In this document: positions 22,401-31,057 of the stretch, piece after piece
Numbering within the stretch: position 1 is the stretch's first letter
How the letters are laid out: each line of letters begins with the position of its first letter
Source of the DNA: JAPLUA01 sp964625855
GTDB taxonomy: Bacteria; Verrucomicrobiota; Verrucomicrobiia; Limisphaerales; UBA8199
DNA: 64,000 bases
Assembly: GCA_964625855.1 (NCBI GenBank)
Contig: CAZVFC010000045.1
Coordinates: 1 to 64,000, forward strand
Reading direction: 5' to 3'
Notes under the pieces: generated by a model
The model's input: the letters and a program-made list of their open reading frames with translations, nothing else
What the model was told of the DNA's origin: nothing
Databases searched by the model: none
Translations under genes and position numbers: made by a program

Positions 22401-25353
22401 CAACTTCTCCGGGACGATTGACGAGGTGTGCGTCTGGGACCGGCCGCTAGCCGCGGCAGAGATCGGTCAGATACTCACCAACGGCATCAATGGCGCCAGC
22501 TTCGGCGGGGCGCGCCCGTCGCCGGTCCCTGGCACGTTCACCTGGACCGGGGCCAGCGACGCGTATTGGACCAACAGTTCGAACTGGGCCACCAACGCTG
22601 TGCCCGGCCCCGCGAGCAGCGTGTTCTTCAACGACGCGGCCAGCGGCAATACCGCCACTCAACTGGGGCAGGACGTGTCGGTTTCGAACATCACCGTCAG
22701 TGGCGGGTTGCGGGGGATGGGCGTGGGCGGCACCCATACGCTGACACTCGGCGCGCGTGGCCTCGCTCTCACCAATACGAGCGCCACGGCCACCTTGAGC
22801 GCTCCCGTCCGCCTCGGCTCGGCCCAGACCTGGACGGTGGCCGATGGCGGCACGATTACTGTCACCGGCACTCTTACCAATGGCAACTACTTGCTCACGC
22901 TCAACAACACCAACGCCGTCAACCTGAACGGTTTGGTCAGTGGAACGGGCGGTCTCACGCATAACGGCCCCGGCACGCTCACGCTGACGACCGCGAACTC
23001 CTACACGGGGCCGAACATCGTCAATGGCGGCAAGCTCGTTTCCACCGTGAGTTGCTGGTACAGCCCCCGCGGCATTGGCTCCGGCTCGCTGACCATCAAC
23101 AGCGGCGCTACAGCCCAGTTCACCGCCACCCATGGCTTTGGCGTCGGCACCGGTGGTCAGAGTGCCACCGTGAATGGCGGGACGCTCCAGTTCGACAGGG
23201 AGAATTACGTCAGCGGCCTGACTATGACCGGTGGTTCACTCGTGGGTAACGGCGAGCTCCGCACGACGGGGAACGTCACCTACAATTTCAATGCTGCGGC
23301 TGCCTCTTCGCTCATCACCGTAGGGCTGAATCTCGTGTACGGCTCGCTCACGTTCAGCGTCGCCAATGGCGCAGCCGATCCGGATCTGATGGTCTCGGGC
23401 AGCATTTACGGTACAGGCGGGAATGTCACCAAGACCGGCGCGGGCACGCTGATGCTGACGCGGCCTTGCACCTTCGCCGGCAACACGACCGTCAGCCAGG
23501 GAATACTCAGGCTGAGCGGCACGGATGATTTGTTGCCCGCAGCACGGGCGCTTTCGGTGGCGGCCGGCGCGACTCTGACGCTCGACAGTGTCAACCAGAC
23601 AGTCGCCAACCTTTCGGGCGGAGGAACAATTAACCTAGGCACCGGCTCGCTGATTGACAACACGGCAGCTAACGATGTCTTCAGCGGAGTCATCAACGGG
23701 GTGCCAGCCGGCAGTGGCTTCAGCGATTCCCAGCCGGGACCCAGTGGCGGGCTGGCCAAGGACGGCGCCGGCAAACTTACCCTGTCGAGCCAGCAGAACT
23801 ACAGGGGCGACACCTGGGTGCTGGCGGGCACGCTCGCGCTGAGCGGCGCGGGTTCTTTCCCATACAGCAGCAACATCCTGCTCTATTCCGGCGCCACGCT
23901 GGATGTCACGGCGCGCTCCGGCGGTTCTCTGAACCTGAATGCCGGCCAAACCCTGCTGGGCTACGGCACGGTGCTGGGCCAGGTGGCATTGAACAATGGC
24001 GCCACGCTTGCGCCGGGACACAATGTCCCCGGCACCTTGACCACCGGCGCGGAGACGTGGTATGGCGGCGGCAGCTACGTGTGGGAGATCAGCGATCTGG
24101 GGAATAGCTCCGGCCAGGACCTGTTAAGCATCTCCGGGGCTCTGAATGTGCAAGCCACCTCCGCGAATAGGTTCGTTATCCGGCTGGTTTCGCTGGCTCC
24201 CAATTTCGGCCCGGGCCTCCTCAATGGCTTCAACAATCAATCCAATTACCAGTGGACGATTGCGACTAGCACCGGCGGGGTCCAGAACTTCACCCCGGCG
24301 GCCTTCACGATTGATACCAGCGGCTTCAGCAACCCCCTGGCGGGTGGCGTCTTCAGTGTCGGGCAGTCCGGCAATTCACTGGTATTGGGCTTTGCGCCGG
24401 CCGCGGTGCCGGTGATTAGCGGTCAGCCGCAGGCCCAGACGGGCTATGTCAGCAGCAACGCGGTTTTCAGCGTCACCGCCAGCGGAACGCCCGCACCCGC
24501 TTACCAGTGGCGTTTCAATGGCACGGATATCGCCAATGCCACCAGCAGCGACTACACCGCGATCAACTGCCAGCCTACGAATGAAGGCACCTATGCCGTC
24601 GTGCTTGCCAACGTGGCTGGCTCTCTCACCAGCAGTCCCGCTACCCTCAGCCTCTATCGCGAATTCGGGAGCGCCCCGGCGCCCTATCCGAGCTTGCTGT
24701 CGAGCAACGGCGCGCGGCATCTCATGGTGCCCGGTTTCCAACTGGGCGCGACCAACGTCGCCTCGACAGACGCAAGAACCGACAATGTCGGGAATGACGG
24801 GGTGACCTTCTCGACGGCGCTAAGGCCGGCACAGGAGGCCTCGATCCAGGTGATGGCCACCGGAACCGGCTATCTGAATGGCTGGATTGATTACGACACC
24901 AACGGGTCCTGGGCGGACCTGGATCAGGCGTTTACCAATGTCGCCCTGGTGTCGGGGACAAATACTTTGAGCCTCACCGTCCCTGCCGGGGCTGCGGTCA
25001 CGCCCGGAACCTGGGCACGCTTCCGATTCAGCAGCAGCACCAACCTGAGCTTCACCGGGGAGGCCCCCGACGGGGAAGTGGAGGATTACCAAGTGACGAT
25101 TGTCAGCAACCCGCCCGCGCCGACACCGCCAGTCATTAGCAGCGTCGTCATGCTATCGGGCGGCGAATTGTCCCTCGGCGGCACAGGCGCAGCCAGCCAG
25201 GCTTATATCCTGCTAACAGCGTCCAGTCTAGCCTTGCCGATCAATTGGGAGCCGCTCGCCACCAACTATTCCGACGTTAACGGTGTGTTCACCTTCACCG
25301 ATCCCCAAGCGACCAATCATCTGCACCGGTTTTATCGGGTGACCGTGCCTTGA
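19420..25353 (+). CDS. Secreted multidomain metzincin-like protease with LamG, PATR, Ig and GEVED domains
   Basis: This frame encodes 1977 residues. A signal peptide (MKYPRVNSSLFGVS...LLFTLLGSVPLWA) is cleaved near residue 34. Residues 35-395 form a peptidase-like domain with the zinc motif HENGHNWGAAD at 326-336, which is HEXXHXXGXXD with Asp as the third ligand position. Then come a cadherin-like/Big domain (about 395-485), LamG (490-705), a fibronectin-like segment, a second LamG (810-1020), a PATR block (about 1025-1660), an Ig-like domain (VISGQPQAQTGYVSSNAVFS), a GEVED domain (GYLNGWIDYDTNGSWADLD ... GEAPDGEVEDY) and a C-terminal 70-residue domain ending HRFYRVTVP. It probably acts at the cell surface or outside the cell on proteins or glycoproteins. 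The sulfatase gene follows 50 bp after its stop. Confidence 0.85.
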   Translation: MKYPRVNSSLFGVSVLRGLVLLFTLLGSVPLWALPDSLTLAVTNTWTKQLVNFNLQRYNLRATNYQVRVYTDATNYTLLPTNQIPEVTTYRGRIATDPGAYVVGSFGPDGKFYYNVSYGCRWQENTGEYDPYDTTNRLSWGGWGANVATTNVPSLGYTYVYQTNMPQHITWSTSNYPTNPAVSYGGPPWMNTFQQVPAQRVRIIQEMDQSVFLGTCGGNNSHAILMQESRINEMDYIMARDFGVCYQVVAICLRPNTNAPFTASGNSRLPQLSAYWGNDPGYSHGSFATGWFDMAQATLYEGGGVAYAPGDWALTDPGFNGNVQGHENGHNWGAADYVTGKDYTGDYTLHCSHTGSGYANGTDEAMAAMNLRRNQWKKDYEWVKYNNTLAPHATPDFATTRTNLPVSLNILLNDYVCNSNTLTVASFETNTPAGGVVTNLGNGFLRYTPPPDFVGYDLFHYYVAEPSGLKSLSGVKVLVTNSAAPLLGEWTFDQTNGTLVTETTGTSPNGALYGSANFSSGSVAGIGGGRALHLDGTGYARFKGTWFDALNGSLSLSLWCKPDATPTGTQMLFMKCDNDWNRESGLKVGLTPTSIFVAGSVFGGQFSGFGATAAIVPQPGVWYHIVAEIDRASNLVRLFVNGVEYTTTSNTRSIPAGEFVVGENWPIIGAANSTHGWGSYFVGAVDDLRLYTKALTVQEVTALYQGGGILPAAGPDPANGERNVRLQPTLAWVQGSAGSFQFDVYLGTSSNLVAAATTNSALYQGRFSTASFIPALPLATNTTYYWRVDEVSGTNLIASDVWSFATAMDAIHGGLKLYLSFDNRDTVGTNTYDRSGPPFHDGALYNSPTQVAGPVYEALSFNGTSSYVQTPALNLNTPRATLLAWVKRSGSLSSYAGIVFCRGGTTISGLDVRGTSNQLGYHWNDSASTYNYVSGLTLPDGQWVLAALTVETNRAIFYMGQTNGVIQAATNNYTHVMQAFDAPLSVARDSTGGRNFSGTIDEVCVWDRPLAAAEIGQILTNGINGASFGGARPSPVPGTFTWTGASDAYWTNSSNWATNAVPGPASSVFFNDAASGNTATQLGQDVSVSNITVSGGLRGMGVGGTHTLTLGARGLALTNTSATATLSAPVRLGSAQTWTVADGGTITVTGTLTNGNYLLTLNNTNAVNLNGLVSGTGGLTHNGPGTLTLTTANSYTGPNIVNGGKLVSTVSCWYSPRGIGSGSLTINSGATAQFTATHGFGVGTGGQSATVNGGTLQFDRENYVSGLTMTGGSLVGNGELRTTGNVTYNFNAAAASSLITVGLNLVYGSLTFSVANGAADPDLMVSGSIYGTGGNVTKTGAGTLMLTRPCTFAGNTTVSQGILRLSGTDDLLPAARALSVAAGATLTLDSVNQTVANLSGGGTINLGTGSLIDNTAANDVFSGVINGVPAGSGFSDSQPGPSGGLAKDGAGKLTLSSQQNYRGDTWVLAGTLALSGAGSFPYSSNILLYSGATLDVTARSGGSLNLNAGQTLLGYGTVLGQVALNNGATLAPGHNVPGTLTTGAETWYGGGSYVWEISDLGNSSGQDLLSISGALNVQATSANRFVIRLVSLAPNFGPGLLNGFNNQSNYQWTIATSTGGVQNFTPAAFTIDTSGFSNPLAGGVFSVGQSGNSLVLGFAPAAVPVISGQPQAQTGYVSSNAVFSVTASGTPAPAYQWRFNGTDIANATSSDYTAINCQPTNEGTYAVVLANVAGSLTSSPATLSLYREFGSAPAPYPSLLSSNGARHLMVPGFQLGATNVASTDARTDNVGNDGVTFSTALRPAQEASIQVMATGTGYLNGWIDYDTNGSWADLDQAFTNVALVSGTNTLSLTVPAGAAVTPGTWARFRFSSSTNLSFTGEAPDGEVEDYQVTIVSNPPAPTPPVISSVVMLSGGELSLGGTGAASQAYILLTASSLALPINWEPLATNYSDVNGVFTFTDPQATNHLHRFYRVTVP

Positions 25354-25403
25354 GCCGATTCTTGCAGCAACATGAACTGCGGATTCTCCGACTCGTTGCC
25401 TTC

Positions 25404-27191
25404 ATGACGACTATGCTGACGATATCTCGCAGCCTACTTGCCGCCCTGGTGATTTGCAGTCTTGCCTCCCTCGGCCACGCTGCACCCTCACCACGCAGTC
25501 ACGCCTCCACGAAGCCCAACGTCATCATCGTCCTCACCGACGACCAGGGCTACGGCGACTTCGCCTGCCTCGGCAATCCGGTGCTCAAAACGCCCAACCT
25601 CGACAGGCTCCATGATCAGAGCATCCGGTTCACCGATTTCCACGTCATGCCGATGTGCACCCCGACCCGCGGGCAACTCCTGAGCGGACGTGATTGCCTG
25701 GCCAATGGCGCCATGAACGTCAGCAGCGGTCGCACCTTCCTCCGCAAGGACCTGCCTACCATGGCCGACATCTTCGCCGCCGGCGGCTACCGCTGCGGCC
25801 AATTCGGCAAATGGCACCTTGGTGACAATTACCCCTACCGCCCCCAGGATCGCGGCTTCCACGAAGCGATCTGGTATCCCTCCTCCCATATCGGCAGCGC
25901 GCCCGATTACTGGAACAACAATTACTTTGATGACACGTATTATCACAATGGTCGCCGCGAGAGGTTCACCGGCTACACCACGGACGTCTTCTTCAGCGAA
26001 GCCATGAAGTGGATGCGCGCGCAGGGTGCCGCGGGCAAGCCGTTCTTCTGCTACCTGCCGACTGCCGCGGCGCACGGCCCGCTGTTTGTCGCTGACAAGT
26101 ATCGCGAACCGTACAAGGACCAGAAGGCCAGGGTCGCCTCCTTCTTTGGCATGATTGCCAACATAGATGAAAACATGGGCCGCCTCGACACCTTCCTCCG
26201 GGAAACGGGGCTCCGCGACAACACCATCCTGATCTTCATGACCGACAATGGCGGCACCGTTGGCGTGCCAATCTTCAACGCCGGCATGAGGGGCAGGAAG
26301 ATTGACCTTTGGGAGGGCGGCCATCGTGTTCCGTGCTTCATCCGCTGGCCGGCGGGCCGACTACGCCCCCCGGGTGACATCGCCGAGTTGACCGAGGTCC
26401 AGGACATCTTGCCGACGCTGGTCGAGTTATGCCGGCTGCGCACGCCCCGCCGCGCGCAGTTCGACGGCCTCAGCCTGGCTGGCCTTTTGCGCGGTGAGCG
26501 CGAGCAACTGCCCGACCGCTCGCTCGTCGTGCAATTCAGCCGGATGCAGTCACCGGTGCCCCAAAAGGGCGATGCCGCCGTCCTGTGGCGACGCTGGCGC
26601 CTGGTGCAGGACAAGGAACTGTACGACCTCGACGCGGACTTCGGGCAGACCAACAACCTCATCAGGCAGCGGCCCGACATACTCGCCAGGATGCGCGCCC
26701 AATACGACACGTGGTGGGCGAAGGTGGCGCCGCGGGTCAACGAGCACAGCGCCATCACCATCGGCGCCAGCGCTGAAGACCCAACCCAGCTTTCCCCGGC
26801 GGACTGGGAGGACTCGTTCCTCGACCAGGGCGCGCAGGTTCGCGCCGGCCTCCGGCGTAACGGCGCGTGGAACCTGCTCGTCGCCCGCTCCGGCACCTAC
26901 GAGATCGAGCTTCGCCGCTGGGCGCGCGAGGTGAACGCCCCAATGACCGCCGGCCTGCCGCCGCACCAGGATCCCAACGGCGAATCCCCGGCGGGTGTGG
27001 CCCTGCCCATCGTGAAGGCGCGGCTCAAGGTTGGCAGCTTCGACCAAACCCGCCCTGTCGCCCCTTCTGGCACGGCGATCACTTTCGTCCTGAAGCTAAA
27101 GCCCGGCCCCGCCAAGCTGCAGACCTGGTTCTACGACGGCGAGGGCGCGGAAATAGGCGGCGCTTACTACGTCTATATCCACAGGAAATAG
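25404..27191 (+). CDS. Secreted sulfatase
   Basis: This frame encodes 595 residues from ATG 25404; a TTG at 25350 overlapping the previous stop would add 18 residues but the ATG gives a normal signal peptide (MTTMLTISRSLLAALVICS...GHA). Features are PNVIIVLTDDQGYGDF (metal ligands Asp-Asp), the maturation motif CTPTR with Cys85 to become formylglycine, GQFGKWHLGD and MTDNGGT. The sulfatase core runs to about residue 480. The C-terminal 110 residues form a beta-rich extra domain (NLLVARSGTYEIELRRWARE). It hydrolyses sulfate esters, probably on a polysaccharide in the periplasm or outside. An anaerobic or aerobic maturase is not in the window. It probably shares a transcript with the preceding protease gene. 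Confidence 0.9.
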   Translation: MTTMLTISRSLLAALVICSLASLGHAAPSPRSHASTKPNVIIVLTDDQGYGDFACLGNPVLKTPNLDRLHDQSIRFTDFHVMPMCTPTRGQLLSGRDCLANGAMNVSSGRTFLRKDLPTMADIFAAGGYRCGQFGKWHLGDNYPYRPQDRGFHEAIWYPSSHIGSAPDYWNNNYFDDTYYHNGRRERFTGYTTDVFFSEAMKWMRAQGAAGKPFFCYLPTAAAHGPLFVADKYREPYKDQKARVASFFGMIANIDENMGRLDTFLRETGLRDNTILIFMTDNGGTVGVPIFNAGMRGRKIDLWEGGHRVPCFIRWPAGRLRPPGDIAELTEVQDILPTLVELCRLRTPRRAQFDGLSLAGLLRGEREQLPDRSLVVQFSRMQSPVPQKGDAAVLWRRWRLVQDKELYDLDADFGQTNNLIRQRPDILARMRAQYDTWWAKVAPRVNEHSAITIGASAEDPTQLSPADWEDSFLDQGAQVRAGLRRNGAWNLLVARSGTYEIELRRWAREVNAPMTAGLPPHQDPNGESPAGVALPIVKARLKVGSFDQTRPVAPSGTAITFVLKLKPGPAKLQTWFYDGEGAEIGGAYYVYIHRK

Positions 27192-27378
27192 GCGCTGGGC
27201 GGAGTAACGCCAGTCCGCGAGTGCGTGGGGGGCAACTGAATTTGCTCTTCCACGCCCGCATGTACTCGGCGTTGCGCGGCTGAGGTAGAAGGGGTTGTTG
27301 AGTCTCACCAAGCGAAGTCTGATCAGCCCCTTTCCGTTATCGTCGTTCCGGGGTCAGTTTTCACTCTTGACGCTTGGG

Positions 27379-27951
27379 TCATGATGCAAAAAGATGGTCC
27401 AACTCGACCGTGAAGCCCGGCACCACCGCGCTGGCCACCAAACCGCCCGGCCCGTGGACGGCGTGCTCGGCGAATTGCTCGTCCTGCGGCTGGCGGTGCA
27501 CTTCGATCTGTTTCTCTGGTCCCAGTACCAGCCAGCATTCCTTCACCCCGGCGCTGGCGTACGCGCGCAGCTTGGAGCGGTCGTACTCGTGGCTGCTCAC
27601 ACAAATCTCGATCACCAATTCGGCGGTGCGCGGATGTTCGTTCGGGTAGTCGTTGATCGAACCGCGAATGACCGAAAGGTCCGGCTCCAGCTCCGAATCA
27701 CCGCACACGATCGGCTGTTCCGGTTGCACGTGCAGGCTTGGGGGCAGAAGGCGCTGAAGCAGTTCCAAAAGCCGCATGAGGAGGAGTCGGTGGAAAGGAG
27801 ACTTGGGCATCTTGTGGAAGACCTGGCCGTAAAGCAGTTCGGTCTTTTCGGGGATGAGGCCCAAATCGCCCAGCGCATGATAGGCTTTGACGCCCAGCGG
27901 CCAAACCTGCGGGCCACGGACGACTGATTTCGTTGCTTCACTGACCGGCAT
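27379..27951 (-). CDS. Uma2-family (DUF820) putative endonuclease
   Basis: This frame encodes 190 residues from ATG 27951; the frame stays open upstream to 28125, but MPVSEATKSVV fits the usual length of about 190. Characteristic segments are LYGQVFHKMPKSPFHRLLLM, SELEPDLSVIRGS (the PD of the restriction-like core), AELVIEICVSSHEYDRSKL (E-x-S) and YASAGVKECWLV. The PD-(D/E)XK fold is established for the family, but its biological role is not. It stands alone on the minus strand between the sulfatase and a prepilin gene and is a common, often multi-copy accessory gene in this phylum. Confidence 0.85.
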   Translation of the reverse strand: MPVSEATKSVVRGPQVWPLGVKAYHALGDLGLIPEKTELLYGQVFHKMPKSPFHRLLLMRLLELLQRLLPPSLHVQPEQPIVCGDSELEPDLSVIRGSINDYPNEHPRTAELVIEICVSSHEYDRSKLRAYASAGVKECWLVLGPEKQIEVHRQPQDEQFAEHAVHGPGGLVASAVVPGFTVELDHLFAS

Positions 27952-28074
27952 GGGACAAATATAGCCCTTCCTGGCTTCGTCGCTCAAGTTCATTTTCCAG
28001 TGGCGAAAGGAGCTTCGTTCCGGACGCTGCCTTCGGATGATTTGCCGATTGGCACTCCATTCCGCAAGAGATGA

Positions 28075-28147
28075 GAGGCAGGTCGAGAATAGTCCCGTCC
28101 TTGGGGCAAAGATCTCTTTCGGCACACCTGCTGGCTCCTCTTTCGCT
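28075..28147. repeat. About 70-bp non-coding repeat, copy 2
   Basis: This is the partner of 18930-19003: GAGGCAGGTCGAGAATA and CTTGGGGCAAAGATCTCTTT align with it in the same orientation. It lies in the 563-base gap between Uma2 and the prepilin gene. The rest of that gap holds no supported gene, only an inverted repeat ATATCGG/CCGATAT (28372-28396) about 120 bp before the prepilin start. Confidence 0.55.
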
Positions 28148-28514
28148 TGTCTAGCATGCCTGGCGGGCAGCTGCCGCTTTGAGGACTACTTCGACACGGG
28201 CAATCTGTCCGCCCGCGGCTGATCTGCATCTACCCTTTGCCCTCCCAGCCGTTGTTCTGGGGCTAGTGCGGATCCAGATGCGCGATCCCCCCAGCGGCAC
28301 GTGGTGTTCCGCGCAGATCAATGGCGGTCAAAAACTTACCGAAAGGCGTGAGGCTCACGCGTGACGCGGGGATATCGGTTACAGGAATCCCGATATTTCA
28401 AGGGGTTTTTCATCTGGCATCGGCGATGCTAAATAGCAATTAGAGCGCGGTCGTCATCCGACGACGAGGACTCGGCGGAGGGACGACCCAGGACCCGAAG
28501 AACTGCAAACGCTT

Positions 28515-29288
28515 ATGAAGACGCCAGAGAATAAGGAAAGAGCATTCACCCTGATCGAGCTGCTGGTCGTGATTGCCATCATCGCAATCCTGGCAGCTAT
28601 GCTGTTGCCCGCCTTGGCAAAGGCGAGAGAAAAAGCACATCGCATCGCCTGCACGAATAACCTCAGGCAGATCGGCCTGGGGATGAGCACGTGGGCGATG
28701 GACTTCAACGACCGGTTTCCCATGCAGGTGCCGGCCAGCGAGGGCGGCCCGCCGAATCAGTCGGCGTTCAACGCGTCGCCTTACGGCGCGGAATATACGT
28801 ATCAAGTCTTCGGCGTGCTCGCCAACGAGCTCACGACGCCAAGACTCCTGGTGTGCCCATCGGATGAGCGCACTGCTCATACTAACTTCAACATGCTTGC
28901 GGGAAGCAGCGCGGCCGGGGCCTACCTCGCCAATGCGAATGTGTCCTTCTTCGTTGGGAAGGACGCGCGCAACAGCAATCCGCAGATGCTGCTCGTGGGG
29001 GACCGCAACATAGTTGGGGAGGCGCCGGGCGGCAACATGCCCAACCCCGTGCCCGGAGGCGGCTTTGGCAATGTGGGTGCGGTGGCACTCGGGACCAACT
29101 TTAGCACGGGGGTCCAGACGCCCGCGTGGACGGACAAGGTGCATCGCGGGAACGGGAACGCGCTGATGTCGGATGGCAGTGCGCAACAGTTGACCAGCTC
29201 GCGCCTGCGCGACTGGCTGCGGAACACCGGGGATGCGAGCGGGACGCCGTCCTCGCCAGGGCCCAACACCATTCTCTTTCCGAACTGA
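28515..29288 (+). CDS. Prepilin-like protein
   Basis: This frame encodes 257 residues. The prepilin leader MKTPENKERAFTLIELLVVI is followed by AIIAILAAMLLPALAKAREK. Cleavage would occur after Ala here instead of the usual Gly, so processing may be weaker. The globular part has LVCPSDERTAH and, near the end, GNGNALMSDGSAQQLTSSRL in place of the FADGHV box, both typical of this large family. Neighbours are unrelated (Uma2 and the cobalt importer), as usual for these scattered genes. A GC-rich hairpin at 29311 follows. Confidence 0.85.
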   Translation: MKTPENKERAFTLIELLVVIAIIAILAAMLLPALAKAREKAHRIACTNNLRQIGLGMSTWAMDFNDRFPMQVPASEGGPPNQSAFNASPYGAEYTYQVFGVLANELTTPRLLVCPSDERTAHTNFNMLAGSSAAGAYLANANVSFFVGKDARNSNPQMLLVGDRNIVGEAPGGNMPNPVPGGGFGNVGAVALGTNFSTGVQTPAWTDKVHRGNGNALMSDGSAQQLTSSRLRDWLRNTGDASGTPSSPGPNTILFPN

Positions 29289-29310
29289 TACCCGTTAACA
29301 CGTGAGCAGC

Positions 29311-29336
29311 GAGCGCGGTCGCAGCCGGCCGCGCTC
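29311..29336 (+). terminator. Possible terminator hairpin
   Basis: GAGCGCGG and CCGCGCTC form a perfect 8-bp stem with a 10-base loop, 22 bp after the prepilin stop. The T-run is weak (TTGG), so the call is tentative. Confidence 0.4.
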
Positions 29337-29354
29337 TTGGCTATGGATTTCAAC

Positions 29355-29426
29355 GTAGGGCAGGCGTCTCGCCTGCCCTCTGCGGATTGAGGGTCTTTCT
29401 TCGGGGCAGGCGAGACGCCTGCCCTA
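29355..29426. repeat. Nested palindrome of the GTAGGGCAGGCGTCTC family
   Basis: Two arms (29355-29379 and 29403-29426) are reverse complements, and each arm is itself palindromic (GGCAGGCGTCTCGCCTGCC). Outer ends are GTAGGG and CCCTAC. It lies upstream of cbiM; no cobalamin or NiCo riboswitch is recognisable there. Confidence 0.8.
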
Positions 29427-29486
29427 CTCTGTGCTCGGCAGTTGAATTGCAGACCAATTACTGAGAGACTGGCTTGACGATTCAAC

Positions 29487-30446
29487 ATGCATATCCCGGA
29501 CGGATTCATTGATGGGAAGACCGCCGCGACGACCATAGCGCTCTCCGCCGTGGGCGTGGGTCTGGCGTTGCGGCAGGTCCGGCGCCGGCTGCCGCGGCGG
29601 CGGGTGCCATTGCTGGGTTTGGCGGCGGCGTTCTTGTTTGCCGCGCAAATGATCAACTTCCCGGTCTATGGCGGAACGTCGGGGCATTTGCTGGGCGGGG
29701 TGCTGGTAGCGGCGTTGCTGGGTCCGAGCGCGGCGATCGTGGTGCTGACGACGGTGTTGATCGTGCAATGCTTCCTGTTCGCCGATGGCGGGGTGCTGGC
29801 GCTGGGAGCGAACATTTTCAATATGGCCATCATTGGCGCCGCGGGGGGATATGGCATCTATCGCCTGGTCTGCGGCATTCTGCCGGGCACCCGCGGGCGG
29901 GTGGCGGCGATCGCATTCGCGGGCTGGTGCTCGACGGTGCTGGCATCCATCTTTTGCGCGGGCCAGCTCGCGTGGTCGCACACAGTGGCTTGGCCGGCGG
30001 CTTTCACAGCCATGGCGGGCGTGCACATGCTGATTGGGATCGGGGAGGGCTTGATCAGCGCACTGGCGTTTCTGGCCATCCAACGCACCCGGCCGGACCT
30101 GGTCGGCGATGTGAGCGAGGCCGAGCAGCCCGGGCTTTGGTCTGAATTTGCACGGTATGGCTTGCTGGCAACACTCGGGGTGGCGCTGTTTGTGGCCCCA
30201 TTTGCCTGTTCGTGGCCGGATGGGCTTGAGCGCGTAGCAGCGCGGCTTGGCTTTGAACACAAAGCCGCCTCCCCCGTGTTGGTTGCTCCGGCTTCCGACT
30301 ACCGGGTGCCGGGAGTGCGCTGGGCGGCGGGGGCGACCGCTCTAGCCGGGGCTGCCGGCACTGTGGTTGTCTTTGGGTTGGCACTGTTGCTGGCCCGGTC
30401 GCTAGTGCGGGGTAATGAGGGGAACCGGGAGCCTACCAAACCATGA
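29487..30446 (+). CDS. cbiM: CbiM-type substrate-binding membrane subunit of a cobalt/nickel ECF transporter
   Basis: This frame encodes 319 residues. The extreme N-terminus MHIPDGFID carries His2, which coordinates the metal ion in CbiM/NikM after Met removal or positioning (family knowledge). Six or seven hydrophobic spans follow, with the conserved QMINFPVYGGTSGHLLGG and NIFNMAIIGAAGGYG. The C-terminus includes FACSWPDGLERVAARLGFE, the PDGLE motif of CbiN-like domains, so the CbiN function appears fused. It takes up cobalt (for B12) or nickel with CbiQ and CbiO. It overlaps cbiQ by 4 bases, forming a tight cbiMQO operon. Confidence 0.92.
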   Translation: MHIPDGFIDGKTAATTIALSAVGVGLALRQVRRRLPRRRVPLLGLAAAFLFAAQMINFPVYGGTSGHLLGGVLVAALLGPSAAIVVLTTVLIVQCFLFADGGVLALGANIFNMAIIGAAGGYGIYRLVCGILPGTRGRVAAIAFAGWCSTVLASIFCAGQLAWSHTVAWPAAFTAMAGVHMLIGIGEGLISALAFLAIQRTRPDLVGDVSEAEQPGLWSEFARYGLLATLGVALFVAPFACSWPDGLERVAARLGFEHKAASPVLVAPASDYRVPGVRWAAGATALAGAAGTVVVFGLALLLARSLVRGNEGNREPTKP

Positions 30447-31057
30447 TTGACAATTTGATCGGGCATCATCATGTCCATCTGGACAGTTCGGTGGCACGGC
30501 TGTCCGCGGAACTGAAACTCGGCGTGGCGCTGGTGATCATTGTCGGCACGGTGTTGGTGCCGCCATGGTGGGTCGGCTGGTTCGTCGGCACCTCGTTGTT
30601 GCTGAGCCTGACGATCATCTTCAGCGGCATTCCCGTGCTCTTCCTGTTGAAACGGCTGGCGTGGCTCTCGCCGTTGATCGTGAGCGTGGCGTTGGTCAAT
30701 GCGCTGCAAGCGGCGGGCCGGGGAAGCTGGGTGATGGTGGCGGTGAGAAGCACGATTTGTCTCCTGACGGTGATCCTGGTTTCGAATACGACTCCGTTCA
30801 GCAAGATCCTGCGGGTGCTCCAGCGAGTACGGGTGCCCGGCCTGCTGATCACCACGATCGCTCTCATGCACCGCTACCTCTTTGTGCTGAGCGCGGAGGC
30901 TGAGCGGATGGCCCGGGCGCGCGCTTGCCGGACTTTTGTGCGCGACCGCCGCGCGAGTTGGAAGACTCTGTCCACCGTGGTGGGCCGGCTCTTTGTGCGG
31001 GCGTCTGAAAGGGCGGAGCGCATTTACGACGCGATGTGTGCCCGCGGTTGGAAATGA
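30443..31057 (+). CDS. cbiQ: CbiQ, transmembrane coupling (T) subunit of the ECF transporter
   Basis: This frame encodes 204 residues, somewhat shorter than most CbiQ. Five hydrophobic spans are visible (for example LGVALVIIVGTVLVPPWWVG and LLLSLTIIFSGIPVLFLLK). The cytoplasmic coupling helices carry MARARACRTF and RIYDAMCARGW, matching the A-R-[AG] and ERxxxAMxxRG motifs that dock into the ATPase. It transmits ATP hydrolysis to CbiM. It overlaps cbiM (ATGA at 30443) and cbiO (ATGA at 31054), so all three should be co-translated. Confidence 0.9.
   Translation: MIDNLIGHHHVHLDSSVARLSAELKLGVALVIIVGTVLVPPWWVGWFVGTSLLLSLTIIFSGIPVLFLLKRLAWLSPLIVSVALVNALQAAGRGSWVMVAVRSTICLLTVILVSNTTPFSKILRVLQRVRVPGLLITTIALMHRYLFVLSAEAERMARARACRTFVRDRRASWKTLSTVVGRLFVRASERAERIYDAMCARGWK

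Noticed and set aside
29289..29486. A cobalamin or NiCo riboswitch before cbiM
   Set aside because: No B12 box or NiCo-type junction was recognisable; the stretch is mostly a word-like palindrome.
29424..30260. A minus-strand frame antisense to cbiM
   Set aside because: The plus strand encodes a clear CbiM with overlapping cbiQ and cbiO; the antisense frame is compositional.
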